From Chlorops oryzae (lineage: Eukaryota; Arthropoda; Insecta; Diptera; Chloropidae): a DNA stretch of 64,000 nt. Position numbers and translations under genes: made by a program. Shown here piece by piece: positions 1 through 11,393 of this stretch. Each line of letters starts with the position of its first letter. Within the stretch, counting starts at the first letter, position 1. The notes beneath the pieces were generated by a model. It had not been told where the DNA came from and made no database searches. It saw nothing but the letters and a program-made list of their open reading frames with translations. The stretch is taken from NCBI GenBank assembly GCA_020466095.1, contig CM035806.1, positions 136,838,763 to 136,902,762 on the forward strand, written 5' to 3'.

Positions 1-2359
1 CCACCCTATAAGACACCCAATTGTTGTTTCTCATCTTTTCATCTACTGATAATTTCAAAGATTTGATTTTAAAATTGCAATTTGATAGCCGGGTCGAAAG
101 GGTTAAAACATCATTCTTTAACACGACGCGAAAAAGATATTCGAAATCGTTAAATGAATGATGTAAAATGATGCTCAAAGTCGAAAAATTGAAAAATTTA
201 TGAAAGGTTTTTTTTTTTAGAATTTGAATTAACATAGATCACCCGTTATCAGTCCCCTTTCCAAAACTGATATCTTAAATTGTGGGCCAATCAATTGTGT
301 GTACGTATGTAAAATCTAAGAACTGCAGCACAAACCTTATTCACGATACAAAGGTTTTTCTAAAGCAACTCAATTCGGAGATTCGTATACATAACATAAC
401 ACAAGTTGGTAATGAAAAATTCACTTGTCTTTTCGTTTGAAAAAGAAGAAATTACAAGATTGATTTGAAATATTTTATATTTTAATATGTATAAACTATT
501 GCGAATTTATGTTAATTTTGTTAAAAAGACTTCTTTCTAATTTTATTTCATAATGGCAGAACAAAAATTTTACATGTGTGACTGTTACTACCGGGGGGAG
601 GGAGGGTGTCTGAAATTTGTTATTTCTTGTTGCAAGGGGGGAGGGGGTGTCTAAAATGGCCGAAAACTGCGTTACGTAATATGTGAACGACCCCTAAATT
701 ATAGAAAGAGTTGTCCTAGGGCAATGACTTTTGGCATGGACGTTTCTTTGCAAATATGAAATTCAAAACAAAATTTTCGAAATTAAACCACCCTAACCCC
801 CATTTCCATGAAAAGGGGTTGACCCCAATTTCCACAATTTTGAACCCTCAGTGTTAAAATTCGGAACATAGCTTACTGTTGTGCCCCAAAGTTGTAAAAG
901 TTGAACTTCGAAACGGTGCCACGCCTACTTTTTGTGCCACGGCCACTGAAAGTTGGAAAAGACTTTGAAGAGGTGTAACATCCTCACAAAAATGTTTGCG
1001 GTGCAAATACGATTGGTTCCAAAGTATAGCACATATTTAAGATGTGCTTAAGTTCTGCACACAATCCAATGTTGGGGCAATTGATAAGAAAATAGAAGAT
1101 GCATTATATATGTAATTAGTAAACGACCGTCCATTTATAGTAGTATATCAGGCATTAATTATTTTAAGACATTGTTGTCCTAAATACTATTTCTTAGTTT
1201 TAATAAGTCCATTTGATTTTTTGACAACAGTGTTTTTTTTTTTCAAAAAGAAAGAGTTTTAAGCTTCACGAACACTTACTAAATCCATATAAAAAATTCC
1301 TTTATAGTCAGATTTAAGAAAAGCAATTAGTAATAATTGCCTAGCGCTTTGCACTTATTTTGAATACCACGCCTTATACAAGGAGGTTTTTATTATTAGT
1401 AAAATCTAATTATAGGTGGCGTATAATCTTCAACAAAAATTCTAATAAAACATTCCAATACAATAAAAAAAAAAAAAAATTACCACACCATTACATTTGA
1501 AGTGTAAAAATAAACATAGGTACATAATAATTATAAATTTCTTGCCAAATTTCTGATAAAATCTAGTTTAAAATTTTACACAGTTCTCACGAATTTCGTG
1601 TAAGTAAAAAACGCACTGTAACTTTATCTTTTGTACTCTCCAAATAAATAATATATATTAACATATACTTTTAATATTTTTACACGCTAAATACGCTCAT
1701 TTCGCATTTGTTAGGTGCAAATTAAATTAATGAATAAATCATAAAACCGATTGGGAAAAAATATGTTTGACATTCCGTGTACGGTTTTCAACTAAACTGG
1801 AAACATTACAGTCAGACTAGATACTGTATGTTTTATTTAGGAAGAAATAATATCGGTTTTGTTTGGCACACAAATTTCATGCCACTTATTTTGGTCATAC
1901 GTCATTGGAAACAACAAAGGCCTGCAGGTTCTGTTAAAATATAATAATATAAATCAGTGCAATTACTGACGAATACCAGAAACGTGATAAAATGCACATA
2001 AGTTGCAAAACAGGCCTAAATAATGTTGGAATTCTTTTACCCTGCGAGTTTGAATATGAATTCGAGTTTAAAATTGCAAATATTGCACCTCAATCGTTTG
2101 CAATACCAATGCAGATGTTATCTTAGACGAGTGCCAAAAATTAACAATGTAGCAATATGGTATTGATTTCAAACATAAGATCATATAACATAAAATACGC
2201 ATATATGTAAGCTAAAAGCCAAATCTACAATGTTAGACCTCACCATTCAGTTACAGCGATGAAATGTTATCTATCGTACCTCGATATTCTTAATAAACTA
2301 TAGTATGTATTATTTTACGTTTTCATATGATATTGTGCATAATTTACTCTTTTTTGGTT
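1..2359. other. Gene-free AT-rich flank
   Basis: This stretch lies downstream of the TMEM134-like gene, and I see no coding exon in it. It holds G-rich runs at about 592-606 and 637-650. These lead into a fragment at about 668-697 ending GTTACGTAATATGTG-AACGACCCCTA, which resembles the terminus of insect TIR elements that end in TACGTAA plus a C-run. No matching left terminus is visible, so it is probably a truncated copy. The rest is low-complexity A/T sequence. Confidence 0.5.
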
Positions 2360-5300
2360 TTATGTGAATAATGGCAGATGGTAAAAGTCGAAACCTCGAT
2401 ATCCTCTAGCGGCTAGCCATATATAGACAACGTGATACGCTCCCGGTATGAAACATATTAAACCGGCTACAAAAAAAACCACTCCTTGTGACGTATTAGA
2501 TGGATCTGAAACGGCGAATGTGCCCATAATAAAGAGACCGGTTCCGACCACAAGTAAAGTAACCGCTGCCAAAACTGTTCGCCAGTTCTCACGCACTTTC
2601 GGATGACGCCAACAATAGGTGGAATTAATTTCCTCTGTTTGTAAATTGCCGAATTCTTGAATGAGAGAATCACTGTCGCGCGATGTATTATCTTCTGTGT
2701 ATTTGTTGTACGTTCTGTAGGGAATAAAACAAAAAGAAAACATTAATATTTGTATAACGGAAAACTAAAATGGGCACAATTTATTTAAAGAACCTTAATT
2801 CGAACACCGGGGGAAATCTTAAACAATTAACACGCTATCAGAATACAAATTCTTGTAATTTTTTAAATAAACAGTTTTTAATTTCCCAGTCGGACCAAAA
2901 GCGCTTATAACCTCCATTCCTTTTAAATAAATATGAGTTTAACATTGGCATGTCCTACGAACAAAGCGCTTTGTTTCACTAAGTACTTGGCGCTTGTGAA
3001 GCGCTATGCACTGATCGAAGATAGCGCACGCGTTAAAGCGCTTATAAAACGAGAGAAACACGATCATTCACAAAGGAAAGCGCTTTGAGTCCGGACGAAA
3101 AATATTGATAAATCACTTTTTTTACTAGGTATGTATATAATTTCAATTTGTTTTTTTAATACTGCTTACGCTTTGCGGTATAATAGTTTATTTGAACAGG
3201 TGAATTATCCGAGATTACGCAAATATATATTGAACTACTAGATTCAAAAACTAATCTATTTACATGGTGGTCTTAAAGTCCTCTCTTCTTCGTGTCAATC
3301 TTCCTCGAAATCCTGAAATTTTTCGAATTATGGATACAGGTATATCGGTCCGGGATCCTAAGTAAAAATGATAGACATCCGTCCCACTTCTCACGCCAAA
3401 ATAATTAATTTTTTTCTTTAATTAAATGCTTCAACTATCGAAACTCCACTATATTTTTGAATTGATTGCTGGTAAACTACAAAACAGGATTGAACATTTC
3501 CTGGCAAAATGGACGGCTTCGATCCCGTCGACAATAATCCCAAAAAGAATGGACCTTATTTCGTAACTTTCCTTAGTAAAAGGCGAAAGCTTAATTCGCA
3601 AGTACCACAGGCAAATAAAGTGATAGTGAGACAAAAATTTTTTGCCGCCCACTCCACGACAAGATAAAGCATTTCTACCGTACTTTTGAGCTAAAAGGTC
3701 TTGAAGCTTCAAACCAACTAGATTACAAAGGAATGAAAGTATAGGAAAATTGTTGTTTTTGCCCCCATGCATCTCCACAAATAAAGCCATTTCTCGTAAC
3801 TTCCAAGTAAAAGCGTAAGCGTCAAATTCGCAACATAGTTCACCAAGGCATCAAAGTGAGGAAATAAATACTGTTTGCTCCCATGCAGACAAATAAAGCA
3901 ATAACATACGACAGCCATAGTCGCCTTACTTCAAAATCCTTACCGCTTTAGTTTTTACTGTTTTGAGATACGCTTACGCTTTGCGGCTTTAAATTTTTGC
4001 AGGTCATGACAGAAATTGCTATGTTCTTTCAGCTCTTGCTATTCATGGAGAATGGAGTTTAAAGTTTTTTTTTTTTATATTTCCTGAAATCCGGAATTTT
4101 AATTATGAGGAATTTCAAGAGGATCTGAAATTGGTGCGGGATTTGGATTTGTCGTCACCCTTTCTCCGTAATGTTAACGTCTTATTTTTTTCCTTTAAGC
4201 AAAGGCACTTTGGCACACGGATTTCAATAGTATATATCGATAATCCGTCGTCGAAGATGGCATTCGTCTTGACTTGACCCTTCGGTCCATTTAAAAACCA
4301 CTAGTTGAAAAAATAGTTATTATTGAATGAATATGGGGTTCTTTTCCCGTTGACATTTTCCAACAGAATTCCACCTTCTTTGTGAATAACCCCATTATTA
4401 AAATCAATGGTATTGAAGCAGCTCAGCAGCTCAAGAAAATAAATCGTGAGTAGTGAGACTAATTGCCATGATACAAGAAAACAAGATAGCGCCACTTCAG
4501 TACCGCTATTTTGAGGCTCTCTTTGAGAGCCGAAAATTGAGTTTGTGACGTCACTGAGCGAGAAATTGTTGTTGTTTCCCATGCTATTCAAAAAAGTAAA
4601 AAGCCGGCTTAACATGGGAAACAACAACAACGAATCGCGATTTTGAGTTTGTGACGTTTCCTCTCTCAAGTGGCGCTATCTTGTTTTCTTGTATCATGAC
4701 TAATTGCAATAAATACGACAGATGATGCCACTTTTTCGCAGATTTTTCTGTTTCTGACGATCCGGCAGCGCCGTTTATTTCAATCATAGGGAAACAGAAG
4801 CATTCTATAAGAATATCCTTTCGCTTTTGCATTAATAACATTGAAAGGAGAATAAATATATCCGAACCGGACATTTTATCACTTAGTAATGGAAAATTTC
4901 AAAATCTAAAATCAAATGTTTTCGTATTTGTGCTACCACTTCGTTTTATTTTCAGTCTGGTAGCACGAAAAAAATATTTTAATCTTTTTTCTGGATTGTC
5001 ATATAAACCATATAGAACTATAGCTGCAACTTCGCCCAAATTTTGGCGCGTTATGGCATGATTTGGTGAAAAAATTCAACTGTGGTGAACCACGCCATAA
5101 GCCGAGTGTTGTGGTGAACCACGTGATAGAAAGTGTGGTGTACCACGTAATAGCTTTTGGCTGAAGTTGCAGCTATAGTTCTATATGATATAAACGGTGA
5201 CTTCACTACTCGCGACTAATTATACCCGACACACTCTGTGTCGAGGGTATATTGCGTTTGTGTGGTTGTGTGTAACATCCAGAACCAGTCGATATAGACC

Positions 5301-6635
5301 ATACAAAATATATATAGAAATGATCAGCGTCACCAGGAGATTCGATTTAGACATGTCCGTCTGTCTGTATACAGTTTTCTTATCGAAGGAGTTGAGCTAT
5401 CTCGAAATTTGGTATGCGTGCTCACAGGCGCATGAGTAAGAACAAGTTCGAGAATGGATCCGATCGGAACATTTCTAGGGGTACCTCCAGCACTAGGGTC
5501 TGTTACGAAAATCACAAAAACTGCTCTAAAATCGAAGTTTTTCAAGATATTTTGATGAAATTCGATAGTTGAACATATGTATTTGAAGCCAAGTTATTCA
5601 ATTGTCAAAAATTGGAAAAGTGGGCGTGGCTGAAGGGCGTTTTTCGAAAATTGCCTCCTACACCCGAAATTAAAATGGAGCTTTAACGAAAGTTGGCACT
5701 TGTGCTTCCTTTGTAGTCATAAGCATCTTCTCCATAAATTTCTTTGAACGGTCCATTTTCAAGGGTATCTCCAGTACTAGGGTCTGTCACAAAAATCCCA
5801 AAACTGCCCCAAAATCGGACTTTTTCGAAATATTTCAATGAAACTTAGAATTTGAGCATATATTTAAGCCTCCGATTAGAATTTCAAAAAAATTTTGAAA
5901 ATGTGGGCGTGTAAAAGGGGCGGTTTTCATAAAGAAATTATACAAGTCGGTATATGGTGCCCCTAATGGGTTAAAAACCTGTTGAATATTCTTTCTTTAG
6001 TGGTTCTGTTTTTTGGGCGTGGTTTAAAAATTATTTAAACATGTGTGTCTGTGTCGGGTATTTTATTGTCAGGCTTGCCTGACTATACACCCTTACTTGT
6101 TTTTAATTGCGATTAGCTGCCGTATAAACGTAGTAACAGATGATTATGTCTAAGTATTCATACCCACACAACATGGTGCATATTTTGTACACCGAATCCC
6201 CAAAACTCCCTCCGTGCGCACGGGCCTGACATTGACAAAGTTAGAAGTGAATTGTCACAATTACTAAACAAAAAGAATGCTAAGACCATATTCTTGAGCT
6301 TAAAAATACATACTAACTGCCAAAAGATGCCGTGGGAAAATTGATTTAAACCGCTTCGCTGTATCTTTGCGTATCTTAATTTTTTCAAATTTTCCATAAC
6401 AAACTATTCATATGATTCAATATATTAATATCAAAAGAATTTATGATGCTTACTTGAGATCATCTATACGTATAGCAACGTCATCGGTGGAACATTGCTT
6501 CGCACGTTGTGTCGCTGATATAACTGTAGATCCATATACTCGTATCGCTTCATCCGTTTCCTCCTCGAAGGCGTCTTGTATCGAGAATCTTTTTTCTTTT
6601 CCAGATTGACTACTGTGGCTGTACATTATACGCAA
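2360..6635 (-). CDS. TMEM134: TMEM134-like transmembrane protein, two coding exons
   Basis: Exon 1 is 6454-6635 (donor GTAAGC) and exon 2 is 2360-2714 (pyrimidine-rich acceptor ending CCTACAG). They join in phase through a split AAA codon to give 178 residues. The N-terminus has the soluble FSIQDAFEEE motif typical of TMEM134. The C-terminal half begins WRHPKVRENWR, has two hydrophobic segments (about residues 110-130 and 141-162), and ends YRGFDFYHLPLF, matching the family signature G-YHV-(6-8)-RGF-F--LP-F. In the family this is a small two-pass membrane protein of poorly defined endomembrane role. A second in-frame Met lies at residue 4. The 3.7-kb intron (2715-6453) is packed with transposable elements. 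TMEM230 also has two C-terminal helices, but its tail differs, so TMEM134 fits better. Confidence 0.88.
2891..3096. mobile_element. Short TIR element with AGCGCT palindromes
   Basis: The ends form an imperfect inverted repeat (CGGACCAAAAGCGCTT against GTCCGGACTCAAAGCGCTTT). Inside and at the ends the palindromic core AGCGCT or GCGCTT recurs at about 2900, 2968, 2991, 3000, 3035 and 3078. No coding capacity is seen and I found no convincing TSD. It lies in the TMEM134-like intron. Confidence 0.45.
3325..3965 (+). mobile_element. Degenerate copy of hairpin-headed repeat, family 2
   Basis: Segments such as GGTATATCGG, GATCCTAAGTAAAAATG and GACATCCG match the better copies at 15758-16243 and 59173-59814 in the same order. 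The copy is heavily mutated and its terminal hairpin is not recognisable. The reading frames crossing it are interrupted and differ from those in the other copies. Confidence 0.5.
4467..4698. mobile_element. MULE-like MITE with 9-bp TSD
   Basis: A 31-bp perfect TIR starts CATGATACAAGAAAACAAG and ends with its inverse. It is flanked by the duplication ACTAATTGC at 4458-4466 and 4699-4707. A 9-bp TSD with long TIRs is typical of Mutator-like elements. The 232-bp element is non-coding and sits in the TMEM134-like intron. Confidence 0.7.
5009..5187. mobile_element. hAT-like MITE with internal dyads
   Basis: The TIR begins CATATAGAACTATAGCTGCA and is mirrored at the right end. The 8-bp TSD ATATAAAC is present at 5001-5008 and 5188-5195. 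The interior carries three copies of the dyad GTGGTGWACCAC at about 5082, 5111 and 5135. It is non-coding and lies in the TMEM134-like intron. Confidence 0.75.
5221..6103 (+). mobile_element. Hairpin-headed dispersed repeat, family 1, near full length
   Basis: It begins TATACCCGACACA-CTC-TGTGTCGAGGGTATA, a self-complementary head, and ends with a GTCAGGCTTGCCTGAC hairpin followed by CCTTACTTGTTTT. The interior has CTGTCTGTATACAG, GTACCTCCAGCACTAGGGTCTGT and 'GTGGGCGTG' blocks. These recur in the copy at 53030-53897 (opposite orientation) and in fragments elsewhere. No TIRs and no protein-coding capacity are seen. Confidence 0.75.
6186..6228 (-). repeat. Solo terminus of the hAT element found at 12285
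   Basis: TGCGCACGGGCCTG at 6215-6228 is identical to the TIR of the hAT element at 12285-13772. The adjoining CCGAATCCCCAAAACTCCC is similar to that element's subterminal region. Only one end is seen, so this is a truncated copy inside the TMEM134-like intron. Confidence 0.6.
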
Positions 6636-8112
6636 TTATCGTAGATATTCAAACTTTGAAAGACGGAAAAATTTTTTCAGCTTTGTCAGTCACAGCATTT
6701 GGAGGTGCTGTTTTTTGGCTCAATTCGACTTTTGCAAACTTTTTCGAAATATTCTTTGTATTTATTTCTTTTTATTAGAAAGTTTTTTAACAGGTTTCAT
6801 AACAAAAGTTCTGTTTCACTGGAAAAGCAAGACTTAAGGCTGAAAACACAACAGACTACCCAAAACAAAACGAAATAAAACCGTTTTCTGTGTGTCATAT
6901 GTATAATAAATGAATAAATATTAGGGATGTTCCGACTAGTCGGTAAAGCCGACTATTCGGAAACTTTTGTAATCGGCGACTAGTCGACAAAAAAGATGAT
7001 AGTTCCACTTGCAAAATATGGCTCTAGATTTTTTTGAGAAGGACTACCCAGGGAACCATAGGTCAAAACTGAATTTTTTTCTGCGCTTTTTCAAAATAAG
7101 GTCCATCGTAAATATGCCTAGAAGCATGCTATAAATTATTACAAAAAAAAAAAAAAATGAAAATGGAGCGTGACGTAAAATTGTTTTGAATTTTCTAAAA
7201 ATTTCATTCAAAAATTATCAAAATCGTTATTAATTACACTTTTTGTTTTGTTTTTTGTTTATAATGTATAAAGAATTCAGTGTTGCTCAAGGCTTCCTTT
7301 TCAAAAATGCACAAATTGAATTCGTCTTTTTATGATAGCATAATTTTAGGCATGGATTGTATGTAAATTTTTGCTTAAAAATAAACATGAATCGGGCGTT
7401 TTAAAACAGTTATCAAAGAAAATATAAATATTTTCCAATGGCTTGAGTTTTGAAAGATGTAGAAATGATTGTTTTTTTTTGCTTTTTGAGATGTTTCCAC
7501 CAAAAATGACGACAAAAATAATTTGAATATAACTTGGAAAACCTTTTTATACAAAAGCGCATGATTAAAATGCACATTTGACCTATGGTTTCTTCGGCAT
7601 AACTATGGCCTATAGAATAATGTTATGCTGGTGTAATAGGAGGTTAAAAATTCGATCCACCTTATTTTAAAGTCACAAGATACAATTAACCTTGATTTTG
7701 CAAGCCAGAATCAAAAGGTATTGACACATAATTGTGTTTTAAAGCTAAGGTAACAAAAACAAACAACATTGGTTTTAAATACTGTCCAGAGACTTTCTCC
7801 TCCAATTGCTTTTTCTATTAAAAGTGAGTGCGCTGTGGCTTTAAATGCGATGTATCGTAATATCTGACTTAGAATGATCACTTTAATACAAAGTATAGAT
7901 ATTGTTGTTTATTCCACCAATTTTAAGTTTAGTCCTTTTTGTCGGGCTTTAGCTCATTCTTTTCACCTTAATTGTTAAATTGTTCAATTTTTGTCAATCG
8001 AATATTCTCTGAACTGCCAAATTACCACTTCGACTAGACTTATGACAGGTCGAATAAATAACAATTAACGCAAAAATGCGGGTATGTATAAATCCTCAAT
8101 TTCGGTTTACTT
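6636..8112. other. Upstream of TMEM134-like gene, no gene seen
   Basis: No TATA box or DRE octamer could be assigned to the TMEM134-like promoter. A fragment at about 6924-7000 starts TAGGGATGTTCCGAC and has several CGACTAGTCG palindromes, like one end of a hAT-type MITE with no partner end. The remainder is A/T-rich with short homopolymers. Confidence 0.4.
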
Positions 8113-8214
8113 GTACCAGACGTGGACGAAGTGGTAAAGATGCCAGATGATGAACTCATAGCTTGGTTTGAAATCAATCGCATCAGCTTTCCACGTACGA
8201 CATACAGAAATTAG
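8113..8214 (+). other. Coding-like orphan segment ending in a stop
   Basis: A 33-residue open segment in VPDVDEVVKMPDDELIAWFE style ends with TAG. It has balanced codon use in an otherwise stop-rich A/T region and is preceded by an acceptor-like TTTACTTGTACCAG. It could be a terminal exon or a relic of a gene or element ORF. I do not recognise the family. Confidence 0.2.
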
Positions 8215-8800
8215 TTATTTTCAATTGCAAAAATTAAAAAAATTTTACAATCAATGTGAAATTAAGAACCTAAAGTCCGACAAAAACGACTTAAAAAAGT
8301 ATAGATGAAAAACTTTCAGCTGGATATAAGGCAAAAATTACCAGCCATGCAAAGATATGGTGATTTTTTTTTGGAACAATTCCAATTCTAATTCCATAAT
8401 TTTTTTCAAAGAAACAAAAATGAAATTTTATAGTTTTCATATAAAAATACAATCGAAAAAATGTTGGAAGGAATTCTAAAATTAAGGATTGACCCAATCA
8501 TATTTTGCAATTCTTTTGTTTTCTCTAGAATTATTTTTCTACGCATGTAATTGAGTAATTAAATTAAAAGTTTTTTAATTGTATGCAAAAGTTCTTATGC
8601 TGAGCGATTTCTTTCCATTCTGAACTACAAAGAAATAAATAAAATTACTCGCTCAACATTTCGATTGTGTCCTGCAATAGCGAACAATTGTAAAATTTTC
8701 AACCTCATAAATTCATTTATAATTATTTTCGACTAGGAAAAATTAATTTTGCACCAATGCATTATCGATGCTTTTATAAATTTTGATAGGAGGTATGTAT

Positions 8801-9013
8801 TAGGGATCCCAAAATCCCGGGATCCCGGGATTAGTCCCGGTGGTTTTCTTGGCTATTCAACTAAAGTTTGATTAACACATCCGTATATTCCATATATTTT
8901 AACTTCGACTAAACGATTTAACAGATTTAAACGATTTTGTCCGATTTTTTCTTCGAATTTAACGATTTATTACTATTTTTTTAAATCCCGGGATCCCGGG
9001 ATTGGGATGCCTA
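8801..9013. mobile_element. hAT-like MITE, TAGGSATCCC family, copy 1
   Basis: The termini are TAGGGATCCCAAAATCCCGG and its imperfect inverse ending GGGATGCCTA. The 8-bp TSD GTATGTAT lies at 8793-8800 and 9014-9021. The element is almost identical in order and sequence to the copy at 55723-55945. It is non-coding. Confidence 0.85.
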
Positions 9014-9851
9014 GTATGTATATACCGGATATAATTATTTTCTATATTTCGTAAAAACAGTTTGTTAATATGTAATATAAAAAACTAATGTTTTTTTTTT
9101 TTGTTGTTGTTGTTACTATTACTGGCTTTCTTTCTTGCTCCTGCAAAACTAAAATCCTTTTTGAAAGGCCATAACAAATAGGAATAAGTTAAAAAACAAA
9201 ATCAGTTAAATATTGGTACGATTTGGGCAATTTCCACATCGCGTTATCTCCTTAACTCGACGTGACCCCCAAAAATGGATTATAATTTGGATTCAGGTCA
9301 TTGTACGTGTATGTACCAAATCAAAAACGTACGTAGAGTAAATTTATGCCAATCATTTGGTAAGTTCTCATTTTATTTTTAAAAAAATGCATATTAATTG
9401 ATAGACCACATTCACTTTAGTGTAAGATTTATATATATGAGTTCTTTTTCCGCAGTTTTTCATTGGTTTACACTGTTTTCCGTTTCATATATATTTGGTT
9501 TATTCCACTTATATATTTTTCCTCTGCGTTGTTAAAATATTAACTTTTCTAATTTGGAATAGGCATGAGCAATATTTGTCGATATCGGTGAAACACCGTG
9601 CTTGCGCAAAAAACATCGATTTCTGAAAATCATATAGGGCCGGATTTACACGTTCAGGCATTTCTATAGTGAAAATTTATTTTGCCGTCGTGGAAGGCGT
9701 GAGGGTGTGACACGGGAGCGTTTTTCTCCCTTTGCCGTAAATCCCTCACAAACGAAAAAATTTTTCATCATCAAAATTCTTGACAACTACCGACTAGAAA
9801 AGCTTTAAGCGTCAAAGCTATGTCATTTATATCAGGGTTCAAAAGCTATTA

Positions 9852-10002
9852 CGCTATTTACAAGTTAAGACATTTCGATAATGAAAGAAATTTTCATAGG
9901 CAAGGGAAGAGAGAAAAACCGCTACCATACCACATCCCCGCGCGTGCCTAGCCCACAAAATGTGTATTTCATTATCGAAATGTTTTAACGTGTAAATAGC
10001 TT
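9852..10002. mobile_element. MITE with CGCTATTTACA termini, empty copy
   Basis: An inverted repeat of about 34 bp (GCTATTTACAAGTTAAGACA... mirrored at the right end) surrounds a short interior containing CTACCATACCACATCCCCGC. The same element at 35748-36699 carries other elements inserted in this very interior. The left flank has the expected TA, while the right end is slightly eroded. It lies just upstream of IER3IP1. Confidence 0.7.
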
Positions 10003-10179
10003 CTATATTGTACTTATTTTTAAGGAAATAGTTGCAATAATCGAAGCGATAACAACAAATTAAAAATATATAGTGTAGACGACAATTTCATCGGTGCAAT
10101 TCGGCTATCGAATTTACGCATCCCTACGTTTAGTACATTTTGCTTTCTTTATTGTTGCATACACGTAGCTAAATTAACG

Positions 10180-10835
10180 ATGTTTACCCTATGGACGTTG
10201 GTTGAAGCATCACTTTTGTGCTTGAACGCCGTCTGTGTATTGCATGAGGAGCGATTTCTCGCGAAAGGTAAGCGCTCCACAGTAGTCGGCAATTAATTTG
10301 AAAAACTAAATTCCTAGGGTAAATTTAACTGGAAAGTAAAATATATACGGTACATAAATTTATATACAGTAGAGTACGGATAAATGGAACACGTTTTTTG
10401 CTCGAATTCTTGTGCACTTATGCGTTCTTCGCGTTAATCCGTGCATATTTTCATGAGAACGCATAAAAAAAGCTTCAAAGCACTTTGCACTTGATTGTTG
10501 CATTTATTCGTGTTTGATTTATCCGTAGTCCACCGTATATCTATTATTCTGCAACTACTGTATGGCGCATTAATGTGCACTTAAGAAAGTTAATTTATGC
10601 TCTATATTAATAAATCTCTTCACAGTTGGTTGGGGTGCTAAAGCTAATATGGAATTTGGTCAGCCAACTGCCAAGGCACAAGTGCTAAATCTCGTTAGGT
10701 CAATACGCATTGTCGCAAAGAGTAAGTTCAATTAAATTTTATGTACGACCCAAATGTATATATAAATTTTTCGTTTCAGTTCCACTAATATTTCTTAACA
10801 TTGTTGTTATAATTATTAAATTGATACTTGGTTGA
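10180..10835 (+). CDS. IER3IP1: IER3IP1/Yos1 homologue, three exons
   Basis: The exons are 10180-10267, 10626-10721 and 10780-10835. Donors are GTAAGC and GTAAGT, acceptors are CACAG and TTTCAG, and the joins keep phase. The protein has 79 residues (human homologue 82). It starts MFTLWTLVEASLLCLNAVCV (hydrophobic segment), followed by the family core LHEERFL-K-GWG. A short polar loop contains QVLNLVRSIR, and a second hydrophobic segment follows (PLIFLNIVVIIIKLILG). Yos1/IER3IP1 is a small ER/Golgi membrane protein needed for ER-to-Golgi transport. The 358-bp first intron contains a pogo-like MITE. A poly(A) signal lies 22 bp after the stop, and the gene is convergent with BLOS2 only 71 bp away. 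Confidence 0.95.
10367..10535. mobile_element. pogo/Tigger-like MITE in IER3IP1 intron 1
   Basis: The left end CAGTAGAGTACGGATAAATG and right end ...ATTTATCCGTAGTCCACCG form an imperfect 27-bp TIR. It is flanked by TA dinucleotides at 10365-10366 and 10536-10537. The interior is palindrome-rich (ATGCGTTC.../GAACGCAT). TA TSDs and CAGT ends suggest the pogo/Tc1 superfamily. It has no coding capacity. Confidence 0.7.
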
Positions 10836-10857
10836 TGAAACTATGTCGGATTTTAAG

Positions 10858-10863
10858 AATAAA
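10858..10863 (+). terminator. IER3IP1 poly(A) signal AATAAA
   Basis: A canonical AATAAA lies 22 bp past the IER3IP1 stop and 44 bp before the BLOS2 stop on the other strand. The two 3' ends are therefore likely to overlap. Confidence 0.6.
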
Positions 10864-10906
10864 AAGTTTATATTCCTTAATCAAAACTTCTAGCCGTTCT
10901 CTTAAT

Positions 10907-11393
10907 CTAGGTTTCTTTTCGCTGAAGCACTGATTTCACCTTGTTCTCCAAAGCTATGGTGTAGGCATCAAGCTTGTAAGCCGCTGCTTCCAGTTTGTCA
11001 ACTGTATCAGAGATCTCGTCAATTTGTTGCATCATTGGAATCTGAAAGAGATTTATTGCCATGTAATTAGAGACATTTGGTGTTGAAAATCGTTTTTAAT
11101 AGATTTCGTCTTCTTACGAGCTGATGAAACTTGGAGCTCAGTTCACTTGTTGACATGCTTAAGTGCTTAGAGATTTTATGCATATCGCAATACTTTGCAA
11201 CTGTTGCTTTGTTAATTTCTTCAAACAATTTGTAATCCTCCAAGGGAGCATTGATTTCGTTGACGATGAAGTCTTCAGCCTTTGAGAACATTTTAGTTGC
11301 TAGTTTACTCAAGTTAGGATCATGTGGAGTTAGTGCTTCAAAGCTTGGTGAATCCAATAGATCGACTTGATCCGCTTGTTTCGAGGGCTCCAT
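10907..11393 (-). CDS. BLOS2: BLOC-1 subunit 2 (BLOS2), two coding exons
   Basis: Exon 1 is 11118-11393 (donor GTAAGA) and exon 2 is 10907-11041 (acceptor TTTCAG). They join in phase 0 to 136 residues. The BLOC1S2 core is clear: KMFSKAEDFIVNEINAPLED, YKLFEEINKATVAKY, then a heptad-rich helix, and the family tail KLEAAAYKLDAYTIALENKV. BLOS2 is a coiled-coil subunit of BLOC-1 (and of BORC), which acts in endosome-to-lysosome-related-organelle trafficking. I chose the ATG at 11391-11393. The frame stays open upstream to about 11498 but without ATG, and possible acceptors there (for example at 11465) leave room for an extra 5' exon with a longer N-terminus. Confidence 0.9.
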
